Shown: one piece after another, positions 16,265 to 23,760 of the stretch | Layout of the letters: each line of letters opens with the position of its first letter | How positions within the stretch are numbered: position 1 is the first letter of the stretch | Source of the DNA: Paractinoplanes abujensis | GTDB lineage: Bacteria > Actinomycetota > Actinomycetes > Mycobacteriales > Micromonosporaceae | Assembly (NCBI RefSeq): GCF_014204895.1 | Contig: NZ_JACHMF010000001.1 | Span: 1,550,001 to 1,614,000, forward strand | Direction of reading: 5' to 3' | DNA length: 64,000 nucleotides | The notes under the pieces: model-generated | What the model was told of the DNA's origin: nothing | Seen by the model: the letters and a program-made list of their open reading frames with translations, nothing else | The model's database searches: none | Translations under genes and position numbers: made by a program

Positions 16265-17145
16265 GAGGGTCCCCCGTTTTCGGCCGACCGTTCGAACACT
16301 TCGCGCAATGTCAAACCGGTCGGGTTCTTGATGGGCTCGAGATAGGCCGCCATGATCCCGAGGACCCCCTTGCCCACGAGATTCTCGACCGGGCCCTGGT
16401 CGGCGATGTCCGCGCTCGGGTCGCCGAGGTGCCGCACCGCGAGACCCTCCGTGACGGCGGCCAGGAGGTTGGTGAACTCCTGGATCGTGATGCCAGGGCG
16501 AAGCTGGTAGCCCCGCGCGGCGATCGTCTCCTCGTAGATCTTCATCCACGGTTCGAGCGCGCCGGCGTAGTTGTTCGCGATGGCGCCACGGATGCCGTCG
16601 TTGCGGTGGGCGGTTGCCACCATGATGAGCTGCAACTTGAACAGGGGCATCCGGCAAAGGGCCATCAACTCGTGGTAACTGGACCGGTCCACGGCGTCGA
16701 CCAGACTGTCGTCGGTGGCCAGCCAGTCACCGCGCGTCTCCACGTCGGCCCCGTACTGCGGGTCGTAGTTGATGGCGTGCAGCATGAACGCGAGCAGGTC
16801 GTTGAGGTAGTCGTCGTGGCTGGCCCACGTCGACCGGTAGGGGCCGGCGCCCTTCTGCCGCAGGAACGGCAGCTCGAGCTCTTCGACCTCGGCCGACAGC
16901 GCGCGCTCGGTCAGGAAGCTCAGGCCCGACCAGTACTGCTTGCGGCCGTCACCGGTCGCGGTCGCGGGCCGCTGGGCACCGAGGTTGCGCTCGATCAGGT
17001 TGGCGCCGGCTTTCAGGTACGACGCCACCTTGAGCGAGTTGACCAGGGCGGCACGCGTCGACTCGCGCACCCCCTTGACCCGGGTGACGATGCCCGAGAA
17101 GTCCGCGCAGTAGGGGTAGGGCAGATCCTTCTTGCCGTACGTCAT
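16261..17145 (-). CDS. Protein with a TetR-type C-terminal ligand domain, no DNA-binding domain seen
   Basis: A 294-residue protein. The last 100 residues resemble the effector-binding half of TetR regulators (LEPWMKIYEETIAARGYQLR, then TIQEFTNLLAAVTEGLAVRH). The N-terminal half (DFSGIVTRVKGVRESTRAAL, NYDPQYGADVETRGDWLATD) shows no recognisable helix-turn-helix. It could be a diverged regulator or a sensor protein that lost DNA binding. ATG 17145 is preferred over the in-frame start at 17229. It is translationally coupled to the serine hydrolase, so the two probably act in the same pathway. Confidence 0.6.
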   Translation of the reverse strand: MTYGKKDLPYPYCADFSGIVTRVKGVRESTRAALVNSLKVASYLKAGANLIERNLGAQRPATATGDGRKQYWSGLSFLTERALSAEVEELELPFLRQKGAGPYRSTWASHDDYLNDLLAFMLHAINYDPQYGADVETRGDWLATDDSLVDAVDRSSYHELMALCRMPLFKLQLIMVATAHRNDGIRGAIANNYAGALEPWMKIYEETIAARGYQLRPGITIQEFTNLLAAVTEGLAVRHLGDPSADIADQGPVENLVGKGVLGIMAAYLEPIKNPTGLTLREVFERSAENGGPS

Positions 17146-17277
17146 GCAGGTGATTCTGCTTGGATTCCGGCGACCTTCAAGTGCGCACGTGCGTAGTACT
17201 CGCAGGCTAGGCCTTCGGGCATAACGCACGCACGTACCGTGACTGCATGAATGCTCAGCGTAGATTTTCCCTGGCTG

Positions 17278-18150
17278 TCAGGGGTGCAGGGCGCGGAGGT
17301 AAGCAGTCGCGAGCGTACGCCGCGTAGGCGTACCTGACTGGGCAAGTTGCGTCATCCGCGTGTCGAGCCGGTCGTACTCCTCCGCCGTCAGAGCCGCTTC
17401 CATCGCCTCGCCGTAGGTCGGCGCGAGCGGATTGGGGGAGATGGCCTTGCGGGCCGCCCAGTCGCCGATGGGCTCGGCCGGCACGTCCAGCTGGGCCCGG
17501 TAGTCGACCTCGATGCCGTCGAACCCCGCCTCGGCCGCCCAGCGCAGCAGGTCCCGTTCGTCGAAATCGGTCATCGGGTTCTCGCCGCGCCGGGCGCCGT
17601 CGCGATACACCGCGACCACCTTGGCCAGCAGGTCGGCGACCTCGGGATCGCGCAGCCCGAACAGGCTGTCCGGCCGGTGCTCGAGCAGGAAGCGGTTGAC
17701 CGGCTCGAAGATGGACAGGCGGCCGCCCGGTTTGAGCACGCGGAAGAATTCGCGGAAAGCGGTCGCCTTGTGGTCGCAGTAAATGAGCACGGAACGGGTC
17801 GTGACGACGTCGACCGACGCATCGGGAATCGCCGACAGGTCCTCGGCCGCCGCATGCACGAATGAGCACCGGGGGTCGTCACCTGCGTTCTTGCGGCATT
17901 CCTCGAGCCCCGGCTCCGAGACGTCGCTGAAGATGACGTGCCCGCCGGGGCCGAGCCGCTCGAGGGCCCCGAAAGCGATCAGACCCGTTCCGGAGCCCAC
18001 GTCGAGCAGCGTGTCGCTGGGCGTGAGGGCGGCCCGGTCGAGCACCTCGTCGCGGAAGACCTGGAGGTCGGTGGCGTGTTGTGCGCGCAGCTCGGCATTG
18101 CCGCCGTCGCGACGCGCCAACAGCCACCGCGTCCATTCGTCCGTCGCCAT
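17278..18150 (-). CDS. Class I SAM-dependent methyltransferase
   Basis: A 290-residue methyltransferase of the UbiE/Methyltransf_25 type. Motif I is LLDVGSGTGLIAFGALERLG, with acidic motif II HVIFSDVSEPGLEECRKNA, motif IV-like SVDVVTTRSVLIYC, and RVLKPGGRLSIFEPVNRF. The C-terminal region (TDFDERDLLRWAAEAGFDGI) forms the substrate cap. The substrate is unknown. ATG 18150 is chosen; an in-frame ATG at 18192 would add 14 residues of poor family fit. Confidence 0.86.
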   Translation of the reverse strand: MATDEWTRWLLARRDGGNAELRAQHATDLQVFRDEVLDRAALTPSDTLLDVGSGTGLIAFGALERLGPGGHVIFSDVSEPGLEECRKNAGDDPRCSFVHAAAEDLSAIPDASVDVVTTRSVLIYCDHKATAFREFFRVLKPGGRLSIFEPVNRFLLEHRPDSLFGLRDPEVADLLAKVVAVYRDGARRGENPMTDFDERDLLRWAAEAGFDGIEVDYRAQLDVPAEPIGDWAARKAISPNPLAPTYGEAMEAALTAEEYDRLDTRMTQLAQSGTPTRRTLATAYLRALHP

Positions 18151-18243
18151 CGGATCACCGTAGGGCACGGGACTTCTCGATGGGTGAGACATCTACGGGC
18201 GGCAATGGAAATGTGATCTGAGCCGCCTTTCCGAGATGACCCC

Positions 18244-18540
18244 TCAGGCCTCGACCACCGTCGGCCCGGCCCATGTCGGCCCCGCCCAGCCGGTGCCGAC
18301 GGCGGGATCGGTCACATCGAAGTGCTCCCAGGCCGGACCGGCCACGTTCACCGTGCTGTGCCGCCAGTTGGGCCCACCTGCCGTGGTGTCCCAGTTGGTG
18401 CCGGCCACGCTCGACTCCCCAGCGGTCACGCCCTTGCCGGCCAGGGCGGACCCACCCACTCCGGCGCCCAGCAGCGCGGCCCCCGCGACGGCGGCCCCCG
18501 TGCCCAGAACGATCAGAGCGCGACGCGTGATGCGGTTCAT
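18244..18540 (-). CDS. Small exported Trp/Gly-rich protein of unknown function
   Basis: A 98-residue protein. The N-terminus MNRITRRALIVLGTGAAVAG has a twin-arginine-like charged start and one hydrophobic stretch, ending at an SALA-type cleavage site. The mature part is about 60 residues with repeated W-containing turns (GTNWDTTAGGPNWRHSTVNV, GTGWAGPTWAGP) and no cysteine. I know no family for it. It lies 116 bases downstream of the XRE membrane regulator on the same strand and could be its target. Confidence 0.65.
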   Translation of the reverse strand: MNRITRRALIVLGTGAAVAGAALLGAGVGGSALAGKGVTAGESSVAGTNWDTTAGGPNWRHSTVNVAGPAWEHFDVTDPAVGTGWAGPTWAGPTVVEA

Positions 18541-18656
18541 GACTGAAACCCCCGTTATCTCGGTTCCGCCCGCCGGAAGAGGGGGCGTGATCCCAGCGTG
18601 CCGCCGGCCGCAACGCTGCGACCAGCGGCAACGCTTCTCGGGAACTTCCCGGGAGG

Positions 18657-19073
18657 TCAGCGCCGCCCGAGGGCCCAGCCGACCGCCCCGGACGCCGCGA
18701 TCAGCGCGCAGATCCCGACGACGGGTGCCAATCGGCGCTCGGCGGCGACGACGGCGGTGACGTCCGGGGCGCCGGTGGCAGGCCATCGCGCCTGCCGCCG
18801 TTCCCGCTGCGCCCCGTCCCACAGCCGCCGCAGCTCGGCGTGGTTCCCGCCGCCCAGGTCGGTCAGCGTCGCCACCACCTCCCACGGCGGCAGCGCCTGC
18901 CCGGCGAAATACCGGGACAACGACGAGTCGCTGACGTGCACCTGCAAACTGAGTTCGCGCAGCGTGAGCCCGGCCTCCGCACGGAGCGCCCGCAACTCGG
19001 CCACGAGCCCGGCATGCCTCTCATCCATGTCCATCGCGTTTCCTTCCCCCAGTCGGTCCGCGACGGCGTTCAT
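18657..19073 (-). CDS. XRE-type regulator with a C-terminal membrane anchor
   Basis: A 138-residue protein. The N-terminal helix-turn-helix is LVAELRALRAEAGLTLRELS followed by VSDSSLSRYFAGQALPPWEV, typical of actinobacterial XRE domains. The end is a hydrophobic helix (APVVGICALIAASGAVGWAL) and a short positive tail. The layout suggests a membrane-tethered DNA-binding protein. The start may be ATG 19073 or the downstream ATG near 19034. The small exported protein follows on the same strand. Confidence 0.75.
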   Translation of the reverse strand: MNAVADRLGEGNAMDMDERHAGLVAELRALRAEAGLTLRELSLQVHVSDSSLSRYFAGQALPPWEVVATLTDLGGGNHAELRRLWDGAQRERRQARWPATGAPDVTAVVAAERRLAPVVGICALIAASGAVGWALGRR

Positions 19074-19123
19074 TGTGGGCACACCCGGGCGACCCGTCCG
19101 CAAATCCGGACGGTCCCGGACAG

Positions 19124-19564
19124 TCAGCCCTCGACCAGCTCGGCCAGCCGGTCGACGGAGGCCCGGAGCTTGTCGGTCGTCGTCGCCTCGGCCCGGGGGA
19201 ACCTCTTCTCGTCGGTCAGGTCGGTCCAGTCGTACGTGTGCGTCACCCACGACGTGCCCGGCTCCGACTCCTCGATCTCCCAGCGCCACAGGTGACCGGG
19301 CGGGGTGCCGCCGGGCTCGCTGGGCCGCCACGCGATCAGCCGCCCCTCGCTGAACTCGACGACATGATTTTCCCGTACGGCTCCGGAAGTGAGCTTCATG
19401 GCGAAGACATCGCCGACGGCGCGTACCCGGCCGCCCGCCACCGCCTCGGCCAGGTTGTCGTTGCCGTCCCAGCGGGGCTGCTGCGCCGGATCGGCGATCA
19501 GCTCGAAGATCTCGCCGGCCGGGGCGGCGATCGCGCGCCCGGCACTCACCACACGACTAATCAT
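19124..19564 (-). CDS. SRPBCC/polyketide-cyclase-like protein
   Basis: A 146-residue START-fold protein: RAIAAPAGEIFELIADPAQQ at the N-terminus, PRWDGNDN, central strands with ENHVVEFSEGRLIAWRPSEP, and a long C-terminal helix ending KLRASVDRLAELVEG. The family binds small hydrophobic ligands, and the role of this member is unknown. The MFS remnant next door overlaps its 5' end. ATG 19564 is used; GTG 19570 is also possible. Confidence 0.83.
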   Translation of the reverse strand: MISRVVSAGRAIAAPAGEIFELIADPAQQPRWDGNDNLAEAVAGGRVRAVGDVFAMKLTSGAVRENHVVEFSEGRLIAWRPSEPGGTPPGHLWRWEIEESEPGTSWVTHTYDWTDLTDEKRFPRAEATTTDKLRASVDRLAELVEG

Positions 19565-19609
19565 GAGCACATCTCAACATGCGCACGGGCCTTACGCGTC
19601 GACCGGTCG

Positions 19610-20000
19610 CGGGGTGCGGCCGACCCAGGCCCGCGCCCAGACCGGCCCCGACGGTGAACCCCCCGTTGAGGTAGGCCCGGACGAACGCCATGGTCCGTAC
19701 GCGCACCTCCGGGGGCACGGCCGCGGCGGTGTAGACCGAACGCCCGGCATCGGTCAGCGCCTGGATCCCCAGCACGACCACGAACGACCAGAACGCGCCG
19801 ACCAGCGGATAGAGCAGGAACGCGACCCCACCCACGGCCGAGCCGGCGACCCAGGCCTTGTGGCCGCCGATCCGGTCGGCGAGGCGGCCGAGCGGCAGCG
19901 CCAGGACGACCCCGAGAAACCCGGAGATCGAGAGACCGAGGCCGATCTGGACCACGAGCTGGACCGTTCCGTACGGGCCCTGGCCGCCGCGCGTCCACAC
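19610..20000 (-). pseudogene. Fragment of an MFS transporter (helices 2-5 region)
   Basis: About 130 residues of an MFS exporter remain: TVQLVVQIGLGLSISGFLGV, the loop signature LGRLADRIGGHKAWV, and FVRAYLNGGFTVGAGLGAGL. The first helix is missing, and the other two thirds of the protein are gone; the frame ends after a change to unrelated Arg-rich residues near 19620. No start codon lies at the family's normal N-terminus. The piece abuts a second remnant on the other strand. Confidence 0.7.
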
Positions 20001-20023
20001 CGGGCGCCCGGTTCCGGCCCGGC

Positions 20024-20468
20024 TGTCACGTGCTCAGCTACGGCTTCCTGCTCGGTGAGGTGGCTCGGCCCGCGGTGCGCCGGGCCGTGATTCCTGCCGC
20101 GACCGTCTCGAGCACCGCCCGCGACCTGGCCCGCTTCTATCAGGCTCCGCTCGACTCCGGTGGTGGCGTGCTGTCGTCGGACACGGTGGCTGAGGCGTGC
20201 CGTCCGTCCAGTGAGGGCGAGACCGACCGCGTTCTCGGGCGGACGATCCGCTGGATTCAGGGCTTCCACCTGGGCGGCTCCGACGGCCGGGCCCTGCCGT
20301 CCGGCCGGCTCAGCGACCACCACACGTTCGGCCACAACCGCTCGGCCGCGTGCCTGGGCCGACCCGTCGCGCCGCCTGGTGCTGGCCTGCCTGAGCAACC
20401 GCCTGCCATCAGGCACGGCCGGCTCCCCGCACCAGTGCGAGGTCAGCGACGCCCTGCCCGGCCGGTGA
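20024..20468 (+). pseudogene. 3' fragment of a beta-lactamase-like serine hydrolase, frameshifted
   Basis: The fragment begins with LSYGFLLGEVARPAVRRAVI and continues through STARDLARFYQ, GVLSSDTVAEACRP and FGHNRSAACLG. Near 20355 the coding signal moves to another frame (WADPSRRLVLACLSNRLPSG) and ends at 20468. The catalytic SxxK half is absent. It is the decayed C-terminal third of a class C-type hydrolase, joined at about 20000-20024 to the MFS fragment. Confidence 0.7.
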
Positions 20469-20473
20469 CGCGG

Positions 20474-21211
20474 TCAGCCGTGGGCCCGCAGGGCGACCGC
20501 CGCCCGCACGAGGTCGGCGTTGGTCGTGGCGGGGGTGCCGTCGGGCAGCAGCACCGAGTCCTCGAAGCCGACGCGAGTGGCGTGGCCGCGGCGGAACGCG
20601 TCGCGGACCAGGGGCCACGTCCAGTCGTTCATGCCGTGGGTCAGCCGGGGGCACGTCGCACCGGCCTCGTCGAGCAGCAGGTTTACCTGCTCGGCCGTGG
20701 CCTCGGGCGGGCCGGTCAGGAAGTACGGCTCGCCGGGATCCAGTTCGATGCTGACCCGTACGGCATGCGGCAGCAGACCCGAGGCCAGCAGCGCCGGCAC
20801 CTCCCGGGGTGACCACAGACCCACGTCGATGCCGATGCCGACGTCGAGCATCGCCGCCATGACCTGCTCGAACCCCTCCTCCGAGAGGTTCACCGTGGCC
20901 ACGTCGACCCCCTCCCACTCGCGGATCATCGCGATCCGGTCGGCCAGATCGGGCACGATCCAGGCGCCCGTGGTCAGGCCGACTTCAAGGTCGCCGTACG
21001 CGACCTCGCGCACCCGCCGGCACATCTCGTTCACGACCGCCGGGTCGAGCGTCTCGCCGCCGGATTCGTCGCGTACATGCAGGTGGACTCCGGTCGCCCC
21101 GGCCGCGAAACATTCGGTCAGGTCGGCGAGCACCTCGTCCGGCGTGACCGGCATCGTCGGATGCGCGTCCTTGCCCCACGGCCCGTTCGGCGTCACCTGC
21201 AACATGGTCAT
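20474..21211 (-). CDS. BKACE-family (DUF849) beta-keto acid cleavage enzyme
   Basis: A 245-residue TIM-barrel protein. Zinc-binding and family signatures include GATGVHLHVRDESGGETLDP near the N-terminus, VGLTTGAWIVPDL, TVNLSEEGFEQVMAAMLDVG, and a C-terminal HATRVGFEDSVLLPDG. BKACE enzymes condense a beta-keto acid with acetyl-CoA to give acetoacetate and a new CoA ester; Kce of lysine fermentation is the reference. It is somewhat shorter than the usual 270-300 residues. It is likely in one operon with the mycothiol-type isomerase and PEP-mutase-like genes 45 bases upstream. Confidence 0.83.
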   Translation of the reverse strand: MTMLQVTPNGPWGKDAHPTMPVTPDEVLADLTECFAAGATGVHLHVRDESGGETLDPAVVNEMCRRVREVAYGDLEVGLTTGAWIVPDLADRIAMIREWEGVDVATVNLSEEGFEQVMAAMLDVGIGIDVGLWSPREVPALLASGLLPHAVRVSIELDPGEPYFLTGPPEATAEQVNLLLDEAGATCPRLTHGMNDWTWPLVRDAFRRGHATRVGFEDSVLLPDGTPATTNADLVRAAVALRAHG

Positions 21212-21256
21212 CCGCCCAACCTAGTGACCGCGCGCATCCTGGGGCCTGTCCTGGGC

Positions 21257-21883
21257 TCAGAACGCCGCGATCGGGCCTTCGACGCGTTCGCGCCGGGACA
21301 GCGTGCGGAGCACCGGGAGGAAGCCGTGCCGCGCCGCGGAGAGGCGGGCCAGGCAGACGGTCACCGCGTCGGCGGCCGCGGGCGGGACCGGGGGAGTGGG
21401 CCGGTCGAGGCTGACGGCCAGGTCGTCCAGGTGCACCGTGAGCTCGACGAGCCGGGTCAGCAGGCACTGCTCCAGCGGCATGACGTGGGCGAACACCTGC
21501 ACCGGGCGGTCGGGCGGCAGCGTGGGCAGCAGCGTGCCGAGGCGGGCGCGGGCGGCGTCGAAGGCAGCGGCCAGGGCGGCCGGGCCGGCGGCGGCCTCCT
21601 GCTCACCCGTCTCGCGGATCCGGGCCGGCACGGTGTCGCCCAGGTCGGGCGCGGGTGCGGCGCCGGCCAGGTAGTAGGCGACGGCATCGATCGGGGTGCC
21701 GCCGTACTCCGATGGGGTCTCCAGCCAGCGCTCGACGTTGAAGACCGCGCGGGCCAGATGCCCGGCCAGGCCGCTGACCCGGAACGACGGCAGCGCGCTG
21801 GGCTGCTGCCACCGGCCGGTCAGCTCGGCGCAGTGCAGCAGCCCGGAGACGGCCGCGGCGGTGCCGAGAAACGCCTGCTTCAC
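21257..21883 (-). CDS. Mycothiol-dependent maleylpyruvate isomerase-like (DinB superfamily) protein
   Basis: A 208-residue protein with the MDMPI layout: WQQPSALPSFRVSGLAGHLA (first metal His), a central helix with FAHVMPLEQCLLTRLVEL, and the final VHLDDLAVSLDRPTP. The three His positions typical of DinB/MDMPI metal sites are visible. Such proteins use mycothiol, the actinobacterial thiol, for isomerase or transferase reactions. The GTG start overlaps the stop of the upstream gene by GTGA, showing coupling with the PEP-mutase-like enzyme. Confidence 0.82.
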   Translation of the reverse strand: MKQAFLGTAAAVSGLLHCAELTGRWQQPSALPSFRVSGLAGHLARAVFNVERWLETPSEYGGTPIDAVAYYLAGAAPAPDLGDTVPARIRETGEQEAAAGPAALAAAFDAARARLGTLLPTLPPDRPVQVFAHVMPLEQCLLTRLVELTVHLDDLAVSLDRPTPPVPPAAADAVTVCLARLSAARHGFLPVLRTLSRRERVEGPIAAF

Positions 21884-22674
21884 GTGTCGAGGTTCGTGGG
21901 GACGGGGACCGGGAGCGACGCGGGCTCGGGCGGCGGGGCCAGCGCGGTGAACGCGGCCCACGGCATGCGCTCGACCGTGTCGGCCGTACCGTCCGCCAGG
22001 ATGGCCCGGTAGGCCTGCGACGCCGAACGGGCCGCGGCCAGCAGGGCAGCCAGCGGGTGCAGCACGAGCCGTACGCCGAGGGCGGCCAGCCGGGCGTCGG
22101 GCAGCAACGGCGGGGTCGTGGCCGCCTCGGACCGGGACAGCACCAGCGGCACGCCGGGCAGCGTGGCCTGCAGCAGCGACAACTCGCCGTGCGTGCCCAC
22201 TCCGGCCGGGAGCACGGCGTCGGCGCCCAGCTCGGCGAACCTGCGGCAGTCCTCGACCACGGCGTCCAGCCCGCCCGCCGCGTACGCGTTGGTCCGGGCC
22301 ACGACGGCGAGGTCGGGCACCTGGGCCCGCAGCTCGGCGACCATGCCGGTGACGACCACGCCCGCGATGCCGGCCCGCTGATAGGACAGCGCCGTCCACA
22401 CCGCGCCCTGCTCGGTCTCGAAACCCGAGCCCGCGTCGGCCAGCAACGGCGTGCCACCGAGCACCGGGCCGAGCGTGGCCGCGCGGTCGGCGAGTTGTGT
22501 GGCCGGCACGAAGCCGACGTCCGGGCGGCCCATCATCACCGAGGCCACGGCCGCCTTCGCGAAATACACCGCGCGGTGGCCGGCGTGCACGGCGAGCGTC
22601 GCGCTCAACGGGTCGAACACGCCCGGCACATGGGTCACGCGCCCGGCCGACAGCAGGTCTCGGAAAGCGTTCAT
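21880..22674 (-). CDS. Isocitrate lyase/PEP mutase superfamily enzyme
   Basis: A 264-residue TIM-barrel protein. The family opening THVPGVFDPLSATLAVHAGH is followed by YFAKAAVASVMMG, TPLLADAGSGFETEQGAVWT (metal-binding Asp), and VVARTNAYAAGGLDAVVEDC. The isocitrate lyase KKCGH loop is not present, so carboxyvinyl-phosphonate mutase or oxaloacetate-hydrolase-type chemistry is more likely. It is the first gene of a three-gene unit divergent from an IclR regulator. Substrate not predictable. Confidence 0.8.
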   Translation of the reverse strand: MNAFRDLLSAGRVTHVPGVFDPLSATLAVHAGHRAVYFAKAAVASVMMGRPDVGFVPATQLADRAATLGPVLGGTPLLADAGSGFETEQGAVWTALSYQRAGIAGVVVTGMVAELRAQVPDLAVVARTNAYAAGGLDAVVEDCRRFAELGADAVLPAGVGTHGELSLLQATLPGVPLVLSRSEAATTPPLLPDARLAALGVRLVLHPLAALLAAARSASQAYRAILADGTADTVERMPWAAFTALAPPPEPASLPVPVPTNLDT

Positions 22675-22741
22675 GACCGTGTATTCAACGCGAGGCCGCC
22701 CGCCCACCGACAGCCCGCCCAGGACATTTACGATCATCTTT

Positions 22742-23506
22742 ATGGAGGAGACCCGGTCGAGATCCGTGGCGGCGGTCGAGCGAGCGATGGACGTGCTGCT
22801 GCTGTTCGGCCGCACCGAACGGGCCGACCTGGGCGTCACCGAGATCGCGGCCACGCTCGGGCTGACCAAGGCCGCCGTGCACCGCATCCTGACCGCGCTG
22901 CGCAACCGCGAGCTGATCACGTTGGACCCGCAGAGCCGCCGGTACGCGCTGGGCCACGCCGCCGTCGCGCTCGGCCGGGCCTATCTGACGCGGGCCGACG
23001 TACGGGAAATGGCGGCTCCGGAGCTCAAATATCTGAGCGGGCGCACCGGCGAGACGGCGACGCTCTCCCTGCGGCGCGGCGACACCCGCCTGTACGTCGA
23101 CCAGGTCGTGCCCGACCAGGAGCTGCGCCTGGAGGTGACCATGGGCGTCCCGTTCCCGCTGCACGCCGGCGCGTCGTCCAAGACGTTTCTGGCCTTCGAC
23201 CTCGACGGCTACCTCGACCGCGGCCGCCTGGAGGCCCTGACCGAACACACGATCGTCGACCCGGCCCAGCTGCGCCGCGAACTGACCCGCATCCGCGAGC
23301 AGGGCTACGCCACCTCCCACGGCGAACGCCAGCCGGCGGCCTCCTCGATAGCCGCCCCCATCTTCAACCACGACGGCCGGATCGCCGCCGTGATCAGCGT
23401 GGCCGGCCCGGCCCAGCGTTTTCACCCGGGCGCCGACCCCGCAGTCACCGAGCAACTCCTGGCCGGCGCGGCCCGGGTCTCGGCCCAGCTCGGCTGGAAG
23501 CCCTGA
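22742..23506 (+). CDS. IclR-family transcriptional regulator
   Basis: A 254-residue regulator. The N-terminal winged helix is AVERAMDVLLLFGRTERADL then LGLTKAAVHRILTALRNREL; the IclR effector domain has LSGRTGETATLSLRRGDTRL, PFPLHAGASSKTFLAF and a C-terminal GERQPAASSIAAPIFNHDGR. IclR proteins control catabolic genes through small aromatic or keto-acid ligands. It is divergent from the PEP-mutase-like gene with 67 bases between starts, which marks that operon as its target. I saw no clear palindrome in the gap. Confidence 0.9.
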   Translation: MEETRSRSVAAVERAMDVLLLFGRTERADLGVTEIAATLGLTKAAVHRILTALRNRELITLDPQSRRYALGHAAVALGRAYLTRADVREMAAPELKYLSGRTGETATLSLRRGDTRLYVDQVVPDQELRLEVTMGVPFPLHAGASSKTFLAFDLDGYLDRGRLEALTEHTIVDPAQLRRELTRIREQGYATSHGERQPAASSIAAPIFNHDGRIAAVISVAGPAQRFHPGADPAVTEQLLAGAARVSAQLGWKP

Positions 23507-23560
23507 ACGGCAGACCACGTCGACTCCCCGGCCTCCAGGCTTCTGATCACGGTCACAAGA

Positions 23561-23722
23561 GTGCGCGTCGTCTATCTCCTGGTGTTCCTCGGTCTTCTGG
23601 TGGCCGGCTTCTTCATCGACGCCCCCTGGTGGGTCAAGGCGGTGATCGGAATCGCCGTGATGGTTCCCCTCGCTGTCGCCGACATCGTGACCACCGGGAA
23701 GCGGCAATTGACGCACCCGTAG
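23561..23722 (+). CDS. Small membrane protein, 53 residues
   Basis: An open frame from GTG 23561 to TAG 23722. It encodes VYLLVFLGLLVAGFFI, a DAPWW turn, VIGIAVMVPLAVADIV and a TTGKRQLTHP tail: two membrane helices with a short cytoplasmic end. It lies 54 bases behind the IclR gene. There is no strong ribosome-binding site and I know no family for it, but composition and helix spacing look like a real small membrane protein. Confidence 0.5.
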   Translation: MRVVYLLVFLGLLVAGFFIDAPWWVKAVIGIAVMVPLAVADIVTTGKRQLTHP

Positions 23723-23760
23723 GCGCGGGACCGCGTGCCGGGTCGCGGTGGGTGAGGTGC

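Noticed and set aside
13937..16345. An 802-residue open frame on the plus strand
   Set aside because: It mirrors the lipase and serine-hydrolase genes, which have signal peptide, catalytic motifs and proper starts on the other strand.
16261..17229. Longer start at 17229 for the TetR-C-like protein
   Set aside because: The added residues are Arg-rich and lack a family fit; ATG 17145 begins a sensible N-terminus.
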